DNA of 64,000 nucleotides from Pseudomonas putida (GCF_001976065.1 NZ_MNAH01000001.1:186001-250000), one strand, 5' to 3'; shown: positions 1-10,215, numbered from the stretch's first letter. Notes: generated by a model not told the origin, from the letters alone. Numbers and translations: made by a program.

Positions 1-99
1 CGCCACACAGAACAGAAACGAGCACAGCAAAATCGTGTTCAGCGCCAACAACAGGGCGGCGATCACTCCGCGCAAAAACGCGGGTAGAAAATCCAGCAT
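1..99 (-). CDS. Partial CDS: N-terminus of a membrane acyltransferase-like protein
   Basis: An open frame of 33 codons starts with ATG at 99 and runs off the left edge. The visible part begins MLDFLPAFLRGV and continues into a hydrophobic stretch rich in Ala, Leu and Val, as expected for a membrane anchor. The start codon directly follows the pta stop codon (TAA then ATG with no gap), so it is almost certainly in the pta transcript. From memory, pseudomonads carry a PlsC-like acyltransferase just after pta with a similar N-terminus; the catalytic HX4D motif lies outside the window, so the function is inferred from position and the hydrophobic start only. Confidence 0.5.
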   Translation of the reverse strand, partial: MLDFLPAFLRGVIAALLLALNTILLCSFLFCVA

Positions 100-2199
100 T
101 TACACATCCATAGGTCGGTTGGCAGCTTGAATCGCGGTCAGGGCGATGGTGTAGACAATGTCGTCGACCTGCGCGCCGCGCGGCAAATCGTTCACCGGCT
201 TGCGCAGGCCTTGCAGCATCGGCCCGAGGCTGACGCAGTCGGCGCTGCGCTGCACGGCTTTGTGCGTGGTGTTGCCGGTGTTCAGGTCGGGGAATACGAA
301 CACCGTGGCGCGACCGGCCACCTGGCTGTTCGGCGCCAGTTGCCGGGCCACGGTTTCGTTGGCGGCGGCATCATATTGCAACGGACCGTCGATCAGCAGC
401 GAGTGTTGCTGTTCATGGGCGAGCAACGTTGCTTCGCGGACCTTCTCGACTTCCTCGCCGCTGGCCGACTCACCGCTGGAATAGCTGATCATCGCCACGC
501 GCGGGGTGATGCCGAACGCCGCTGCCGAGTCGGCGCTTTGCAGGGCAATCTCCGCCAGTTCGCTGGCGCTCGGGTGCGGGTTCATCACGCAGTCGCCGTA
601 GACCAGCACTTCCTCGGGAAACAGCATGAAGAATACCGAGGACACCAAGGTGCAGCCCGGCGCGGTCTTGATCAGTTGCAGGGCCGGGCGAATGGTATTG
701 GCGGTGGAGTGAATGACCCCGGACACCAGACCGTCGACTTCATCCAGCGCCAGCATCATGGTGCCGATCACCACGGTGTCTTCGAGCTGCTGCTCGGCCA
801 TGGGGGCATTGAGGCTTTTGCTTTTGCGCAGGGCTACCATCGGCTCGATGTAACGCTCGCGGATCAGGTCCGGGTCGAGGATTTCCAGCCCCGGCGGCAG
901 CTCGATGCCTTGGGCGCGGGCCACGGCTTCAACGTCTGCCGGTTTGGCCAGTAGCACGCAACGGGCGATACCCCGGGCCTGGCAGATGGCGGCGGCCTGG
1001 ACGGTCAGCGGTTCGCTGCCTTCCGGCAACACGATGCGCTTGTTGGCGGACTGGGCACGCTGGATCAACTGGTAACGGAACACCGCCGGCGACAGGCGCA
1101 TTTCCCGCGGCGTGCCACAGCGCTGGTGCAGCCAGTTGGCGTCCAGGTGGCTGGCGACGAAGTCGGTGATGATCTCCGCGCGCTCGCGGTCGTCGATCGG
1201 GATTTCCTTGTTCAAGCCATTGAGCTGGTTGGCGGTGTCGTAGGAGCCGGTGCTCACCGACAACACCGGCAAGCCCGCCTGCAGGGCGCCGCGACACAGG
1301 TCCATGATGCGCGGGTCGGGCAGGGTGTCGCTGGTCAGCAACAGGCCGGCCAGGGGCACGCCATTCATGGCGGCGAGGCTGACGGCGAGGATGATGTCGT
1401 CGCGATCGCCAGGGGTCACTACCAACACGCCGGGCTTGAGCAGCTCCACGGTGTTGCGCATGGTGCGCGCGCAAATGATGATTTTGGTCATGCGCCGGGT
1501 TTCGTAGTCGCCGGCGTTGAGCACCTGGGCGCCCATCAGGTCCGCCACGTCTCGCGTGCGCGGTGCATTGAGCTCCGGCTGGTACGGGATACAACCGAGC
1601 AGACGGAAGTCGCCGCTGCGCAACAGTGGCGAGTGTTCGTTCAGGCGGGCGGCGAAGGCCTCCATGCTCTCGTCGGTCTTGACCTTGTTGAGGATCACGC
1701 CGAGGACTTTCGGGTCCTTGGGGCCGCCGAACAATTGCGCCTGCAGTTCGACGCGACCGGACAGTTCGGTCAGCACTTCGTTTTCCGGTGCCGAGACCAG
1801 GATCACCTCGGCGTCGAGGCTCTTGGCCAGGTGCAGGTTGACCCGCGCGGCATAGCTGGCGCTGCGGGTCGGGACCATGCCCTCGACGATCAACACGTCC
1901 TTGCCGATGGCGGCCTGCTGATACAGGGTGATGATTTCTTCGAGCAACTCATCGAGCTGGCCGTCGCCGAGCATGCGCTCGACATGGGCCAGGCCCAAGG
2001 GTTGAGGCGGTTTCAGGCCGTGGGTGCGCGCCACCAGCTCGGTGGAACGCTCGGGGCCGGTGTCACCCGGGTGGGGCTGGGCAATCGGCTTGAAAAAGCC
2101 GACTTTGAGACCGGCACGCTCAAGGGTGCGCACCAGCCCGAGGCTGATGGAGGTCAGACCCACGCCAAAATCGGTGGGCGCGATAAAAAAAGTTTGCAT
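100..2199 (-). CDS. pta: Phosphate acetyltransferase
   Basis: Pta interconverts acetyl-CoA and acetyl phosphate in the cytoplasm. With AckA it forms the acetate overflow and acetate-uptake route. The 699-residue product has the length of the long three-domain type: an N-terminal P-loop-like CobQ/BioD domain (GVGLTS near residues 12-17), a central DRTGG region at about 210-330, and the catalytic PTA_PTB domain from about 375 to the C-terminus, containing the family stretch VDGLVSGVIHSTANTIRPA. No ackA lies next to it in the window. The next gene abuts its stop codon. ATG at 2199 gives the standard MQTFFIAPT start. The family assignment is secure. Confidence 0.97.
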   Translation of the reverse strand: MQTFFIAPTDFGVGLTSISLGLVRTLERAGLKVGFFKPIAQPHPGDTGPERSTELVARTHGLKPPQPLGLAHVERMLGDGQLDELLEEIITLYQQAAIGKDVLIVEGMVPTRSASYAARVNLHLAKSLDAEVILVSAPENEVLTELSGRVELQAQLFGGPKDPKVLGVILNKVKTDESMEAFAARLNEHSPLLRSGDFRLLGCIPYQPELNAPRTRDVADLMGAQVLNAGDYETRRMTKIIICARTMRNTVELLKPGVLVVTPGDRDDIILAVSLAAMNGVPLAGLLLTSDTLPDPRIMDLCRGALQAGLPVLSVSTGSYDTANQLNGLNKEIPIDDRERAEIITDFVASHLDANWLHQRCGTPREMRLSPAVFRYQLIQRAQSANKRIVLPEGSEPLTVQAAAICQARGIARCVLLAKPADVEAVARAQGIELPPGLEILDPDLIRERYIEPMVALRKSKSLNAPMAEQQLEDTVVIGTMMLALDEVDGLVSGVIHSTANTIRPALQLIKTAPGCTLVSSVFFMLFPEEVLVYGDCVMNPHPSASELAEIALQSADSAAAFGITPRVAMISYSSGESASGEEVEKVREATLLAHEQQHSLLIDGPLQYDAAANETVARQLAPNSQVAGRATVFVFPDLNTGNTTHKAVQRSADCVSLGPMLQGLRKPVNDLPRGAQVDDIVYTIALTAIQAANRPMDV

Positions 2200-2259
2200 G
2201 CGGATTCTCTAAAGGAGCATGGCAATGGCGATCATCTATAGCTGACGATCTGCCGCAAT

Positions 2260-2556
2260 TCAGTCGTCAAGGTTATCGCTAACCGGGCCCTGTGCGCACC
2301 AACCGCAATCAAAGGACAGGCCTATTTTTTCCTGGCGCTGCAACGGGTCCAGAACCCAGGCCCGCGATTGCCAGGGCGGCTGGTGCCGCAGGTGCTGGGT
2401 GTGGCCGCAGGAAAGCTCGACCACCCAGTGGCCGTCATCGTCCTGATGGAAGCCTGTAATCGTCGAATCCCGTCTGTCCGGGTTGTGTTCGCTTTCGGAC
2501 GATTGCTTCGCTAAACTGGGTCTTTCAATATTCTTATGCAAAAGGTCTCGCCCCAT
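2260..2556 (-). CDS. DUF3565 family small protein
   Basis: A protein of about 98 residues whose C-terminal half holds the DUF3565 signature: GFHQDDDGHWVVELSCGHTQ, then HQPPW, and a terminal CGWC. The His and Cys pairs suggest metal binding, but no function is known for the family. The start is uncertain. ATG at 2556 shares its CATG tetranucleotide with the slyD-like start on the other strand. A longer frame from 2586 would run inside the slyD-like gene, and a TTG at 2541 would also work. The conserved domain begins only near residue 26, so the N-terminal segment may not be translated. Confidence 0.75.
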   Translation of the reverse strand: MGRDLLHKNIERPSLAKQSSESEHNPDRRDSTITGFHQDDDGHWVVELSCGHTQHLRHQPPWQSRAWVLDPLQRQEKIGLSFDCGWCAQGPVSDNLDD

Positions 2557-3040
2557 GCTGATCGCCGCCAATAAGGCTGTCTCCATCGACTATACCCTGA
2601 CCAACGACGCTGGTGAGGTCATCGACAGCTCAGCCGGCGGCGCGCCGCTGGTCTACCTGCAAGGCGCAGGCAACATCATTCCGGGCCTGGAAAAGGCCCT
2701 GGAAGGCAAAGCAGTCGGCGACGAGCTGACCGTGGCCGTTGAACCGGAAGATGCCTACGGCGAGTACGCTGCCGAACTGGTCAGCACCCTGAGCCGCAGC
2801 ATGTTCGAAGGCGTTGACGAGCTGGAAGTGGGCATGCAGTTCCACGCTTCCGCTCCAGACGGCCAGATGCAGATCGTGACCATCCGCGATCTGGACGGCG
2901 ACGACGTCACCGTAGACGGCAACCACCCGTTGGCCGGTCAGCGCCTGAACTTCCAGGTCAAGATCGTCAGCATCCGTGATGCCAGCCAGGAAGAAGTCGC
3001 CCATGGCCACGTCCATGGCGAAGGTGGCCATCACCACTGA
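2555..3040 (+). CDS. slyD: FKBP-type peptidyl-prolyl isomerase, SlyD-like
   Basis: A 161-residue cytoplasmic prolyl isomerase and chaperone. The FKBP fold spans about residues 1-70 and 120-145, with the SlyD hallmark PEDAYGEY near 66-73 and an inserted flap (IF) domain between. The C-terminus is His-rich (HGHVHGEGGHHH), the metal-binding tail of SlyD, which in enteric bacteria hands nickel to hydrogenase; here the tail is short and no nickel enzyme is nearby. ATG at 2555 is preceded by AAAGG at 2540-2544. An upstream in-frame ATG at 2483 would add 24 residues unlike the family. An intrinsic terminator follows at 3070. Confidence 0.93.
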   Translation: MLIAANKAVSIDYTLTNDAGEVIDSSAGGAPLVYLQGAGNIIPGLEKALEGKAVGDELTVAVEPEDAYGEYAAELVSTLSRSMFEGVDELEVGMQFHASAPDGQMQIVTIRDLDGDDVTVDGNHPLAGQRLNFQVKIVSIRDASQEEVAHGHVHGEGGHHH

Positions 3041-3069
3041 TTTCTGCGCTAAGCTCAGATAGCTGGAGA

Positions 3070-3091
3070 GGCGCCCCGAGGGCGCCTTTTT
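3070..3091 (+). terminator. Intrinsic terminator of the slyD-like gene
   Basis: Perfect 6-bp stem GGCGCC/GGCGCC, loop CCGAG, followed by five Ts, 30 bases after the stop codon. Confidence 0.9.
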
Positions 3092-3162
3092 AGTCTGCGG
3101 CTGTTCCAGGCGACACCACCAAGTGGCTGTTTCGAGAAGAACACGGGAATCTGGAGTACGTC

Positions 3163-3645
3163 ATGAGTGCTTTTCACGAACTTAATCTGACAGCCCTGGA
3201 TGGTCAGGTGCTACCTCTGGCACCTTTCAAGGGGCACGTCGTGCTGGTGGTCAACGTGGCCTCCAAATGTGGCTTGACGCCACAGTACGCGGCGCTGGAA
3301 AACCTCTACCAGCAATACAAAGGCAAGGGTTTCAGCGTGCTGGGCCTGCCGTGCAACCAGTTTGCCGGGCAGGAGCCAGGTACCGAGCAGGAAATAAAAG
3401 ACTTCTGCAGCCTCAACTATGGCGTGACCTTTCCGTTGTCCAGCAAGCTGGAAGTCAATGGTCACGAGCGTCATCAGCTGTATAAGCTGCTGGCGGGCGA
3501 GGGCGCGGAGTTTCCCGGCGACATCACCTGGAACTTCGAAAAATTCCTGTTGGGTAAAGACGGTCGTGTACTGGCGCGGTTCTCGCCACGTACGGCGCCG
3601 GATGATCCGAGCGTGGTCCAGGCGATCGAAAAAGCCCTGGCCTGA
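3163..3645 (+). CDS. Glutathione peroxidase family protein (thioredoxin-type, BtuE-like)
   Basis: A 160-residue peroxidase that reduces hydrogen and lipid peroxides in the cytoplasm. The peroxidatic cysteine is Cys36 in NVASKCGLTPQ. The rest of the catalytic set is Gln70 (NQFAGQEPG) and Trp123-Asn124 (ITWNFEKF). A second cysteine, Cys82 in FCSLNYGV, is the usual resolving cysteine of the thioredoxin-dependent subgroup, so thioredoxin (see trxB at 7375) is the more likely reductant than glutathione. ATG at 3163 fits the family. It is a single gene; a REP pair follows. Confidence 0.95.
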   Translation: MSAFHELNLTALDGQVLPLAPFKGHVVLVVNVASKCGLTPQYAALENLYQQYKGKGFSVLGLPCNQFAGQEPGTEQEIKDFCSLNYGVTFPLSSKLEVNGHERHQLYKLLAGEGAEFPGDITWNFEKFLLGKDGRVLARFSPRTAPDDPSVVQAIEKALA

Positions 3646-3660
3646 CCTCTCCCACCCCCT

Positions 3661-3757
3661 GTAGGAGCGAGCCTGCTCGCGATGAGCCTGAAGCGCTGCG
3701 GTGTGTCTGGCTGACAGCGTTATCGTTGGCGACCATCGCGAGCAAGCTCGCTCCTAC
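3661..3757. repeat. REP inverted pair (family 1)
   Basis: Arm 3661-3684 begins GTAGGAGCGAGCCTGCTCGC; its near-perfect inverted copy lies at 3734-3757, separated by 49 bases. This is a pseudomonad REP/BIME-type element between gpx and the Old Yellow Enzyme gene. Confidence 0.85.
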
Positions 3758-3854
3758 ACTTCTGATTCTTAATCACCAAAATCAATAATGCTGTTAAAGG
3801 CGCTTCACTCTCCATATTATCATCGTCATAAAGTCATTCTTCGTGGAGCGTCCC

Positions 3855-4958
3855 ATGCCTGTAAAAGCCCTGTTCAAACCGTTCCACCTCGGCACCCTCG
3901 AACTGCCAACCCGCGTGGTCATGGCGCCGATGACCCGTTCGTTCTCGCCGGGTGGCGTCCCCAATTCCAAAGTGATCGAGTACTACCGCCGTCGCGCCGC
4001 CGCTGGCGTGGGCTTGATCATCACCGAAGGCACCACGGTCGGGCACAAGGCTTCCAACGGCTACCCGAACGTCCCGCATTTTTATGGCGAAGCCGCGCTG
4101 GCTGGCTGGAAGAAAGTCGTCGATGCGGTTCACGCCGAAGGCGGCAAGATCGTCCCGCAACTGTGGCATGTCGGGAGTGTGCGCCGTATCGGTACCGAGC
4201 GGGACGCCAGCGTGCCGGGGTACGGACCATCGGAAAAAGTGAAGGATGGCCAGGTCGTGGTTCACGGCATGACCCAGCAAGACATTCAGGACGTGATTGC
4301 CGCGTTCGCCCAAGCGGCGAAGGATGCCCAGAGCATCGGCATGGACGGCGTGGAAATCCACGGCGCCCACGGTTACCTGATCGACCAGTTCTTCTGGGAA
4401 GGCAGTAACCAGCGCACCGACGAATACGGCGGCAGCCTGGCCAACCGTTCGCGTTTCGCCATCGAATTGATTCAGGCGGTACGTGCCGCCGTCGGCGAAG
4501 GTTTCCCGATCATCTTCCGCTTCTCTCAGTGGAAGCAACAGGACTACACCGCGCGCCTGGTGCAAACTTCACAAGCCTTGGGCGAGTTCCTCAAGCCACT
4601 TTCCGATGCAGGCGTGGATATTTTCCACTGTTCGACACGCCGTTTCTGGGAGCCGGAATTCGACGGTTCCGAACTGAACCTGGCAGGCTGGACGCGCAAG
4701 CTCACCGGCAAGCCGACCATCACCGTGGGCAGCGTCGGCCTGGATGGCGAGTTCCTGCAGTTCATGGTCAATACCGACAAGGTGGCACAGCCGGCCAGCC
4801 TGGAAAAACTGCTGGAGCGCTTGAACAACGATGAGTTCGACCTGGTGGCGGTGGGTCGTGCGCTTTTGGTGGATCCGGATTGGGCGCAGAAAGTGCGGGA
4901 CGGCCGTGAGGAAGACATCCTGCCGTTCAGCCGTGAGGCGTTGATGACACTGGTTTAA
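3855..4958 (+). CDS. Old Yellow Enzyme family NADH:flavin oxidoreductase
   Basis: A 367-residue FMN-dependent TIM-barrel ene-reductase that would reduce activated C=C bonds (enones) or nitro compounds with NAD(P)H. The N-terminal flavin-site signature MAPMTRSF lies at 23-30, Gln102 and His105 in QLWHVG, and the substrate-binding pair His169/His172 in EIHGAHGYL, followed by NQRTDEYGGS. The His-His pair differs from the His-Asn pair of XenB-type enzymes, so I do not give a xen name. ATG at 3855 was chosen because GGAG at 3845-3848 is well spaced; a GTG at 3843 would add four residues. Substrate unknown. Confidence 0.93.
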   Translation: MPVKALFKPFHLGTLELPTRVVMAPMTRSFSPGGVPNSKVIEYYRRRAAAGVGLIITEGTTVGHKASNGYPNVPHFYGEAALAGWKKVVDAVHAEGGKIVPQLWHVGSVRRIGTERDASVPGYGPSEKVKDGQVVVHGMTQQDIQDVIAAFAQAAKDAQSIGMDGVEIHGAHGYLIDQFFWEGSNQRTDEYGGSLANRSRFAIELIQAVRAAVGEGFPIIFRFSQWKQQDYTARLVQTSQALGEFLKPLSDAGVDIFHCSTRRFWEPEFDGSELNLAGWTRKLTGKPTITVGSVGLDGEFLQFMVNTDKVAQPASLEKLLERLNNDEFDLVAVGRALLVDPDWAQKVRDGREEDILPFSREALMTLV

Positions 4959-4977
4959 GCGGCGTCCGGAAGGGCCT

Positions 4978-5044
4978 CTTCGCAAGCAAGCCCGCTCCCA
5001 CAGGGGAACGCATTCCAAATGTGGGAGCGGGCTTGCTCGCGAAG
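4978..5044. repeat. REP inverted pair (family 1)
   Basis: Arms 4978-5001 and 5021-5044, the second reading GTGGGAGCGGGCTTGCTCGC then GAAG. One mismatch between arms and a 19-base spacer. It sits between two convergent genes. Confidence 0.88.
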
Positions 5045-5067
5045 ACGGCCTCAAGGCCAGCAAAGGT

Positions 5068-6243
5068 TCAAGGAACTACCGATGCATTCGGCACCACCAC
5101 CTCGCCAACACAAGCCCCCCGCAACTGCCCCTCGAACTGTTCAATGATCGCCGCCCAACCCTGGCGACTGGCATGCTGGCGTGCATTGAGCCGCACACAA
5201 CGCAGGTTTTCGCGCCTTTCCAGCAACCACGCGGCAGCATCGCAGAACGCCTCCTCATCCCCCGGCATCGCCAGCACCCCGTTGTAGCCATGGCGGATAT
5301 GCTGCGCCGCTGCCGCCTGGTCGTACGCCACCACCCCCAGTCCCGAGGCCAGCGCTTCAAGCACTACATTGCCGAAGGTCTCGGTCAGGCTCGGAAACAC
5401 AAATACATCCCCCGACGCATAATGACTGGCCAGGGCTTCACCTCGTTGCGCTCCGCAGAAAATCGCTTCGGGCAACTCGCTTTCCATCAGCAGGCGTTGC
5501 GGGCCATCGCCCACCACGATCAGCTTCAAGGTGCGCTGTGGATAAGTGGCCTTGAGCGTGTTGAAGCAGCGTTTGAGCAAAGCGAGGTTTTTCTCCGCTG
5601 CCAACCGCCCTACATGGATAACGGCGATGTCTTTTTCGCCCAGCCCCCATTGCTCACGTAGCGCATTCAAGCGTTTGGCTGGGTGAAACAACTGGCTGTC
5701 GACCCCGCGGGAGAGCAACGCCAGGCGCTCGAAATGCCGGCGTTCCAGCTCCATGCGCTGGCTGACGCTGGGCACCAGCGTCAGGTTCGAGCGATTGTGG
5801 AACCAGCGCAAGTAGTGGGTCAGCAGGCGAGACAGCAAGCCGAACCCGTACTGGCTGGAGTACTGCTGGAAGTTGGTGTGAAACCCGCTGACCACCGAAA
5901 TGCCCAGGCGCCGTGCTGCGCGCAATGCCGATAGGCCGAGCGGTCCTTCGGTGGCGATGTACAGCACATCGGGGCGATGGCGCTTCCAGCGTCTGAGCAG
6001 CTTGTGCATCGACGACTGCCCCCATTGCAACCCGGGATAGCCTGGCAGCGGCCAGCCTCGGCAGAGCAACAACGCATCGTCGCTGCTCGCCGGTTGATCG
6101 CAGCCCTGGCGTGGCCGCACCAGTTCCACTTGATGCCCGCGCGCGCGCAAACCGTCGCACAGGCGCCCAAGGGTGTTGGCCACGCCATTGATTTCCGGAG
6201 GAAAGGTTTCGGTGATCAGGGTGATATGCAGAGCTGTCGTCAT
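5068..6243 (-). CDS. GT4-family glycosyltransferase
   Basis: A 391-residue retaining GT-B glycosyltransferase. The N-terminal acceptor domain opens with LITETFPPEINGV (about 9-21); the C-terminal nucleotide-sugar domain carries HVGRLAAEKN (210-219), VVGDGP (243-248) and the GT4 E-x7-E motif at Glu288/Glu296 (ETFGNVVLE). Family members of this subgroup transfer mannose or glucose to lipids in the inner leaflet of the membrane, but the donor and acceptor cannot be read here. ATG at 6243 gives the family start MTTALHITLI; the in-frame ATG at 6267 adds eight residues and has no better ribosome site. It stands alone between convergent and divergent neighbours. Confidence 0.9.
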   Translation of the reverse strand: MTTALHITLITETFPPEINGVANTLGRLCDGLRARGHQVELVRPRQGCDQPASSDDALLLCRGWPLPGYPGLQWGQSSMHKLLRRWKRHRPDVLYIATEGPLGLSALRAARRLGISVVSGFHTNFQQYSSQYGFGLLSRLLTHYLRWFHNRSNLTLVPSVSQRMELERRHFERLALLSRGVDSQLFHPAKRLNALREQWGLGEKDIAVIHVGRLAAEKNLALLKRCFNTLKATYPQRTLKLIVVGDGPQRLLMESELPEAIFCGAQRGEALASHYASGDVFVFPSLTETFGNVVLEALASGLGVVAYDQAAAAQHIRHGYNGVLAMPGDEEAFCDAAAWLLERRENLRCVRLNARQHASRQGWAAIIEQFEGQLRGACVGEVVVPNASVVP

Positions 6244-6307
6244 GACCTCAGTGTAGGCTGAGGCCATGTCGGCGTTGTGACGGTGGGATGATGGATTTGT
6301 GACCGAC

Positions 6308-7060
6308 TCAGCGCTGGGTCACCAGGTTTTCCGCCCCACGCTCACGCACCCAGAACAGAGTCGCGCCAGCCACGGCCGCCGGCATCATCAGGATGTTGAC
6401 CACCGGGATCAGCAGCATCAGGTAGACGATGCCGCCGAAACTCATGCTCTGCCAGCGCTTCTGGCGCAGCCAGGCGAGCATCTCGTTCCAGCCGAGCTTG
6501 TGGTTGTCCGCCGGGTAGTCGATGTACTGGATCGCCATCATCCACACCCCGAACAGCAGCCACAGCGGCGCCGCAACGATGTTCACCACCGGGATGAACG
6601 AAAGGATGAAGAGCCCGAGCGCCCGGGGCAGGAAATAACCGAGCTTGCGCATTTCCCGGGCCAGGGTCCGCGGGATCATGGCGATCAGTTCGCCCCAGCT
6701 GAAGGCCGGGAAATCGTCGGTGCCGCGTACCACCACTTCGACCTTTTCCGCCAGGAAGCCGTTGAAGGGGGCGGCGATGACGTTGGCGAGCATGGTGAAG
6801 GTGAAGAACACCATCAACACCACGAGCACCACGAACAGCGGCCACAGCACATAGTTGAGAAAACCCAGCCAGTCGGGCAGGGACGGCATCAGCGTATCGA
6901 CCCACAGGCTGAACTGATGGCCGGCCAGATAGATTAATCCGACGAACAGCACCAGATTGATCACCAGTGGAAGTAATACAAAAAGGCGCAGGCTGGGGCT
7001 GAGTACCAGTTTCAGGCCTTCACGCAGATATTGCGGGCCGGACAGGACAGGGGCGGGCAT
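6308..7060 (-). CDS. cysZ: Sulfate transporter CysZ
   Basis: A 250-residue inner-membrane protein of the CysZ/EI24 family, which lets sulfate into the cell for cysteine synthesis. Hydrophobic segments are clear at about 25-48, 68-92, 150-175 and 210-235. Family features are [15 protein letters not shown] at the N-terminus, [10 protein letters not shown] after the second segment and the central [15 protein letters not shown]. It is divergent from trxB, an arrangement common in pseudomonads, which links sulfur supply and thiol redox control by position only. Confidence 0.95.
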   Translation of the reverse strand: MPAPVLSGPQYLREGLKLVLSPSLRLFVLLPLVINLVLFVGLIYLAGHQFSLWVDTLMPSLPDWLGFLNYVLWPLFVVLVVLMVFFTFTMLANVIAAPFNGFLAEKVEVVVRGTDDFPAFSWGELIAMIPRTLAREMRKLGYFLPRALGLFILSFIPVVNIVAAPLWLLFGVWMMAIQYIDYPADNHKLGWNEMLAWLRQKRWQSMSFGGIVYLMLLIPVVNILMMPAAVAGATLFWVRERGAENLVTQR

Positions 7061-8331
<1,271 letters not shown>

Positions 8332-8343
8332 TTCTGCGCTTGT

Positions 8344-8371
8344 AAAAAAACCGGCTTCGGCCGGTTTTTTT
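8344..8371. terminator. Bidirectional intrinsic terminator after trxB
   Basis: Stem ACCGGC/GCCGGT around TTCG, flanked by seven As on the left and seven Ts on the right, so it can stop transcription from either side (trxB and the convergent aminotransferase). Confidence 0.92.
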
Positions 8372-8416
8372 GTACGTGCAATTCAATGCCTGAAGACTAT
8401 CCCTCAGGGGGGGTGT

Positions 8417-9667
8417 TCAGGTCAGTTTGGCCAGGCACGCCTCGAGAATGTCCAGGCCTTCCTCCAGTACCGCAGATTCCGTGGTCAACGGCGCCAGCAA
8501 CCGGATGATGTGCCGAGATTTGCCGCTGGGCATCAGCAGCAAGCCGGCGTCTCGCGCCAGGGCCAGCAGTTGCGTCAACTGCGCCGGAGCCGGTGTGCCG
8601 TCGGCGAGGGCCAGCTCAATGCCGCGCATCGCGCCAACGCCGGTCAGGCGCCCCAGGTACGGTGACAGATTGCGATCGCGCCAGGATTGGTAGCGACTGA
8701 CGATCGCTTCTTCCTGCTGCGAGCCCCAGGCCTGCAGATTGGCGTCAGTCATTTCGTCCAGCGTCGCCAGTGCAGCAGCGCAGGCGATCGGGTTGCCGGA
8801 GTACGTGCCGCCGAGCCCACCCTTGGGCAAGTTGTCGAGCAGCGACTTGCGCCCGACCACCGCCCCTAACGGCACGCCGCCGGCAATGCTCTTGCCCAGC
8901 AGGATCAGGTCAGGTTCGATGCCCAGTCGCGAGAACGCAAAACGCTGGCCAGTACGACCGAAGCCGGACTGGATTTCATCGGCAATCAGGACGATGCCTT
9001 TTTCATCGCAAAACGTGCGCAAAGCCTGGGCGAACTCGACATCCATGGCCAGGAAGCCCGCTTCGCCCTGCACCGGTTCGACGATGAAGCAGGCCACGTC
9101 CGCAACATCGATCTCGACGCTGAACAGGCGCTCCATGGCTTTCAGGGCCTCGACACAGGTCACGCCGTTGTCGCGGCTGGGGAACGGCAGGTGATACACC
9201 GGCCCGGGCAACACCCCGACTTTCTGTTTGTAGGGTGCAACCTTGCCATTGAGGTTGAGGGTAGCCAGGGTCCTCCCGTGGAAAGCACCATCAAAGGCAA
9301 TCACGGCCGTGCGCCCGGTAGCGCCACGGACGATCTTCAGCGCATTCTCCGCCGCTTCGGCGCCGCTGTTGGTGAGCATGCCGCTGACCGGGTAATCGAC
9401 CGGCATAAAGGCGCTGAGACGCTCCATCAGGTCGATGTAGGGCGTATGGGGGGCGGCGTTGAAGGCGTAATGAGTCAGCCGGGTGGCTTGTTCGCGGATG
9501 GCCTCGACGATGCGCGGATGGCAATGGCCGAGGTTCAGCACGCCAATGCCGCCGACAAAGTCGATGTAGCGCTTGCCATCGATGTCCCAGACCTCGGCGT
9601 TTTTGCCGTGGCTGAGGGTGACAGGGTGAACGATGTTGATCGACTGGCTGATGGTTTCGCTGCGCAT
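8417..9667 (-). CDS. Class-III PLP aminotransferase (4-aminobutyrate / 2-aminoadipate type)
   Basis: A 416-residue omega-aminotransferase. The PLP lysine is Lys259 (LLGKSIAGGVPLG), with Asp230 (IADEIQSGFGRTG) holding the ring nitrogen and NSGAEAAENA at 100-109 for the phosphate. The N-terminus SQSINIVHPVTLSHGKNAEVWDID is unlike classic GabT and, from memory, close to P. putida PP_4108, reported to act on 2-aminoadipate in lysine catabolism. No gabD or lysine gene is adjacent, so the substrate stays open between 4-aminobutyrate, 5-aminovalerate and 2-aminoadipate. The family call is secure and the substrate is inferred. Confidence 0.9.
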   Translation of the reverse strand: MRSETISQSINIVHPVTLSHGKNAEVWDIDGKRYIDFVGGIGVLNLGHCHPRIVEAIREQATRLTHYAFNAAPHTPYIDLMERLSAFMPVDYPVSGMLTNSGAEAAENALKIVRGATGRTAVIAFDGAFHGRTLATLNLNGKVAPYKQKVGVLPGPVYHLPFPSRDNGVTCVEALKAMERLFSVEIDVADVACFIVEPVQGEAGFLAMDVEFAQALRTFCDEKGIVLIADEIQSGFGRTGQRFAFSRLGIEPDLILLGKSIAGGVPLGAVVGRKSLLDNLPKGGLGGTYSGNPIACAAALATLDEMTDANLQAWGSQQEEAIVSRYQSWRDRNLSPYLGRLTGVGAMRGIELALADGTPAPAQLTQLLALARDAGLLLMPSGKSRHIIRLLAPLTTESAVLEEGLDILEACLAKLT

Positions 9668-9789
9668 GGGGGCCGGCTCGGAAGAAGGAGGACTTCTTTT
9701 TATCTAAGCCGCGGGCAGTGGTGGCGGGCAAACGAAATAAAGTGGGCGGGTCAATCTTAAAAGTCGGGACGTGTTGAAACGCAGAACCT

Positions 9790-9871
9790 GTAGGAGCTGG
9801 CTTGCCAGCGAAGGGGCCCCTGAATTTTGCATCACCCTTCAGGACGCCTTCGCCGGCAAGCCGAAGCCTAC
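9790..9871. repeat. REP inverted pair (family 1 variant)
   Basis: Arms 9790-9814 (GTAGGAGCTGGCTTGCCAGC...) and 9847-9871, the inverted copy with a few mismatches. It lies between the aminotransferase start and the end of the hopJ-like gene. Confidence 0.8.
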
Positions 9872-9876
9872 AAGGA

Positions 9877-10215
9877 TCAGCGGCGGGTCAGGGGCTGCTG
9901 TGTGAACTTCACACCGGCCAGGCCATGCACCATCAACGCACGGATATTGCCGTGATCGCTGCCCTCGGGCGTCGCCAGCACCGAACGATAATGTTCGCCG
10001 AACGCCAGCAGCGCTTCCTCATCGCTCAGCCCTTCCAGCAATGCCATGCCCAGGGTCTTGCACGAACCTTCGTTCTGCCCGGCGGCGTTTTCCACGCCGC
10101 CATTGTTGAAGGCCTGGGGCTGGTAGTCGTAACCGGCGGCAATGAACGCCAGGGTATCGGCGAAGGCGTGTTCGCCGCTGTTGAGGCTGGCGCGCAGGGT
10201 ATTCAAATCACTCAT
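9877..10215 (-). CDS. HopJ family protein
   Basis: A 112-residue protein with the HopJ type III effector family core: DTLAFIAAGYDYQPQAFNNG near 24-43 and FGEHYRSVLATPEGSDHGNIRALM towards the end. The family is named after a Pseudomonas syringae protein, but it is widespread in bacteria without type III secretion, and nothing here (no hrp box, no chaperone gene) suggests secretion. ATG at 10215 overlaps the end of the upstream DUF1244 gene by eight bases, so the two are translationally coupled. It is the last gene of the folM-folE-folX unit, although a repeat at 10520-10606 separates it from folX. Function unknown. Confidence 0.88.
   Translation of the reverse strand: MSDLNTLRASLNSGEHAFADTLAFIAAGYDYQPQAFNNGGVENAAGQNEGSCKTLGMALLEGLSDEEALLAFGEHYRSVLATPEGSDHGNIRALMVHGLAGVKFTQQPLTRR

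Noticed and set aside
1126..2241. 371-residue open frame on the plus strand opposite pta
   Set aside because: Antisense to the conserved Pta domains, His/Gln-rich, no motif.
9877..10215. HopJ-like protein as a secreted type III effector
   Set aside because: No hrp box, chaperone or secretion genes nearby, and the family occurs in many bacteria without type III secretion.
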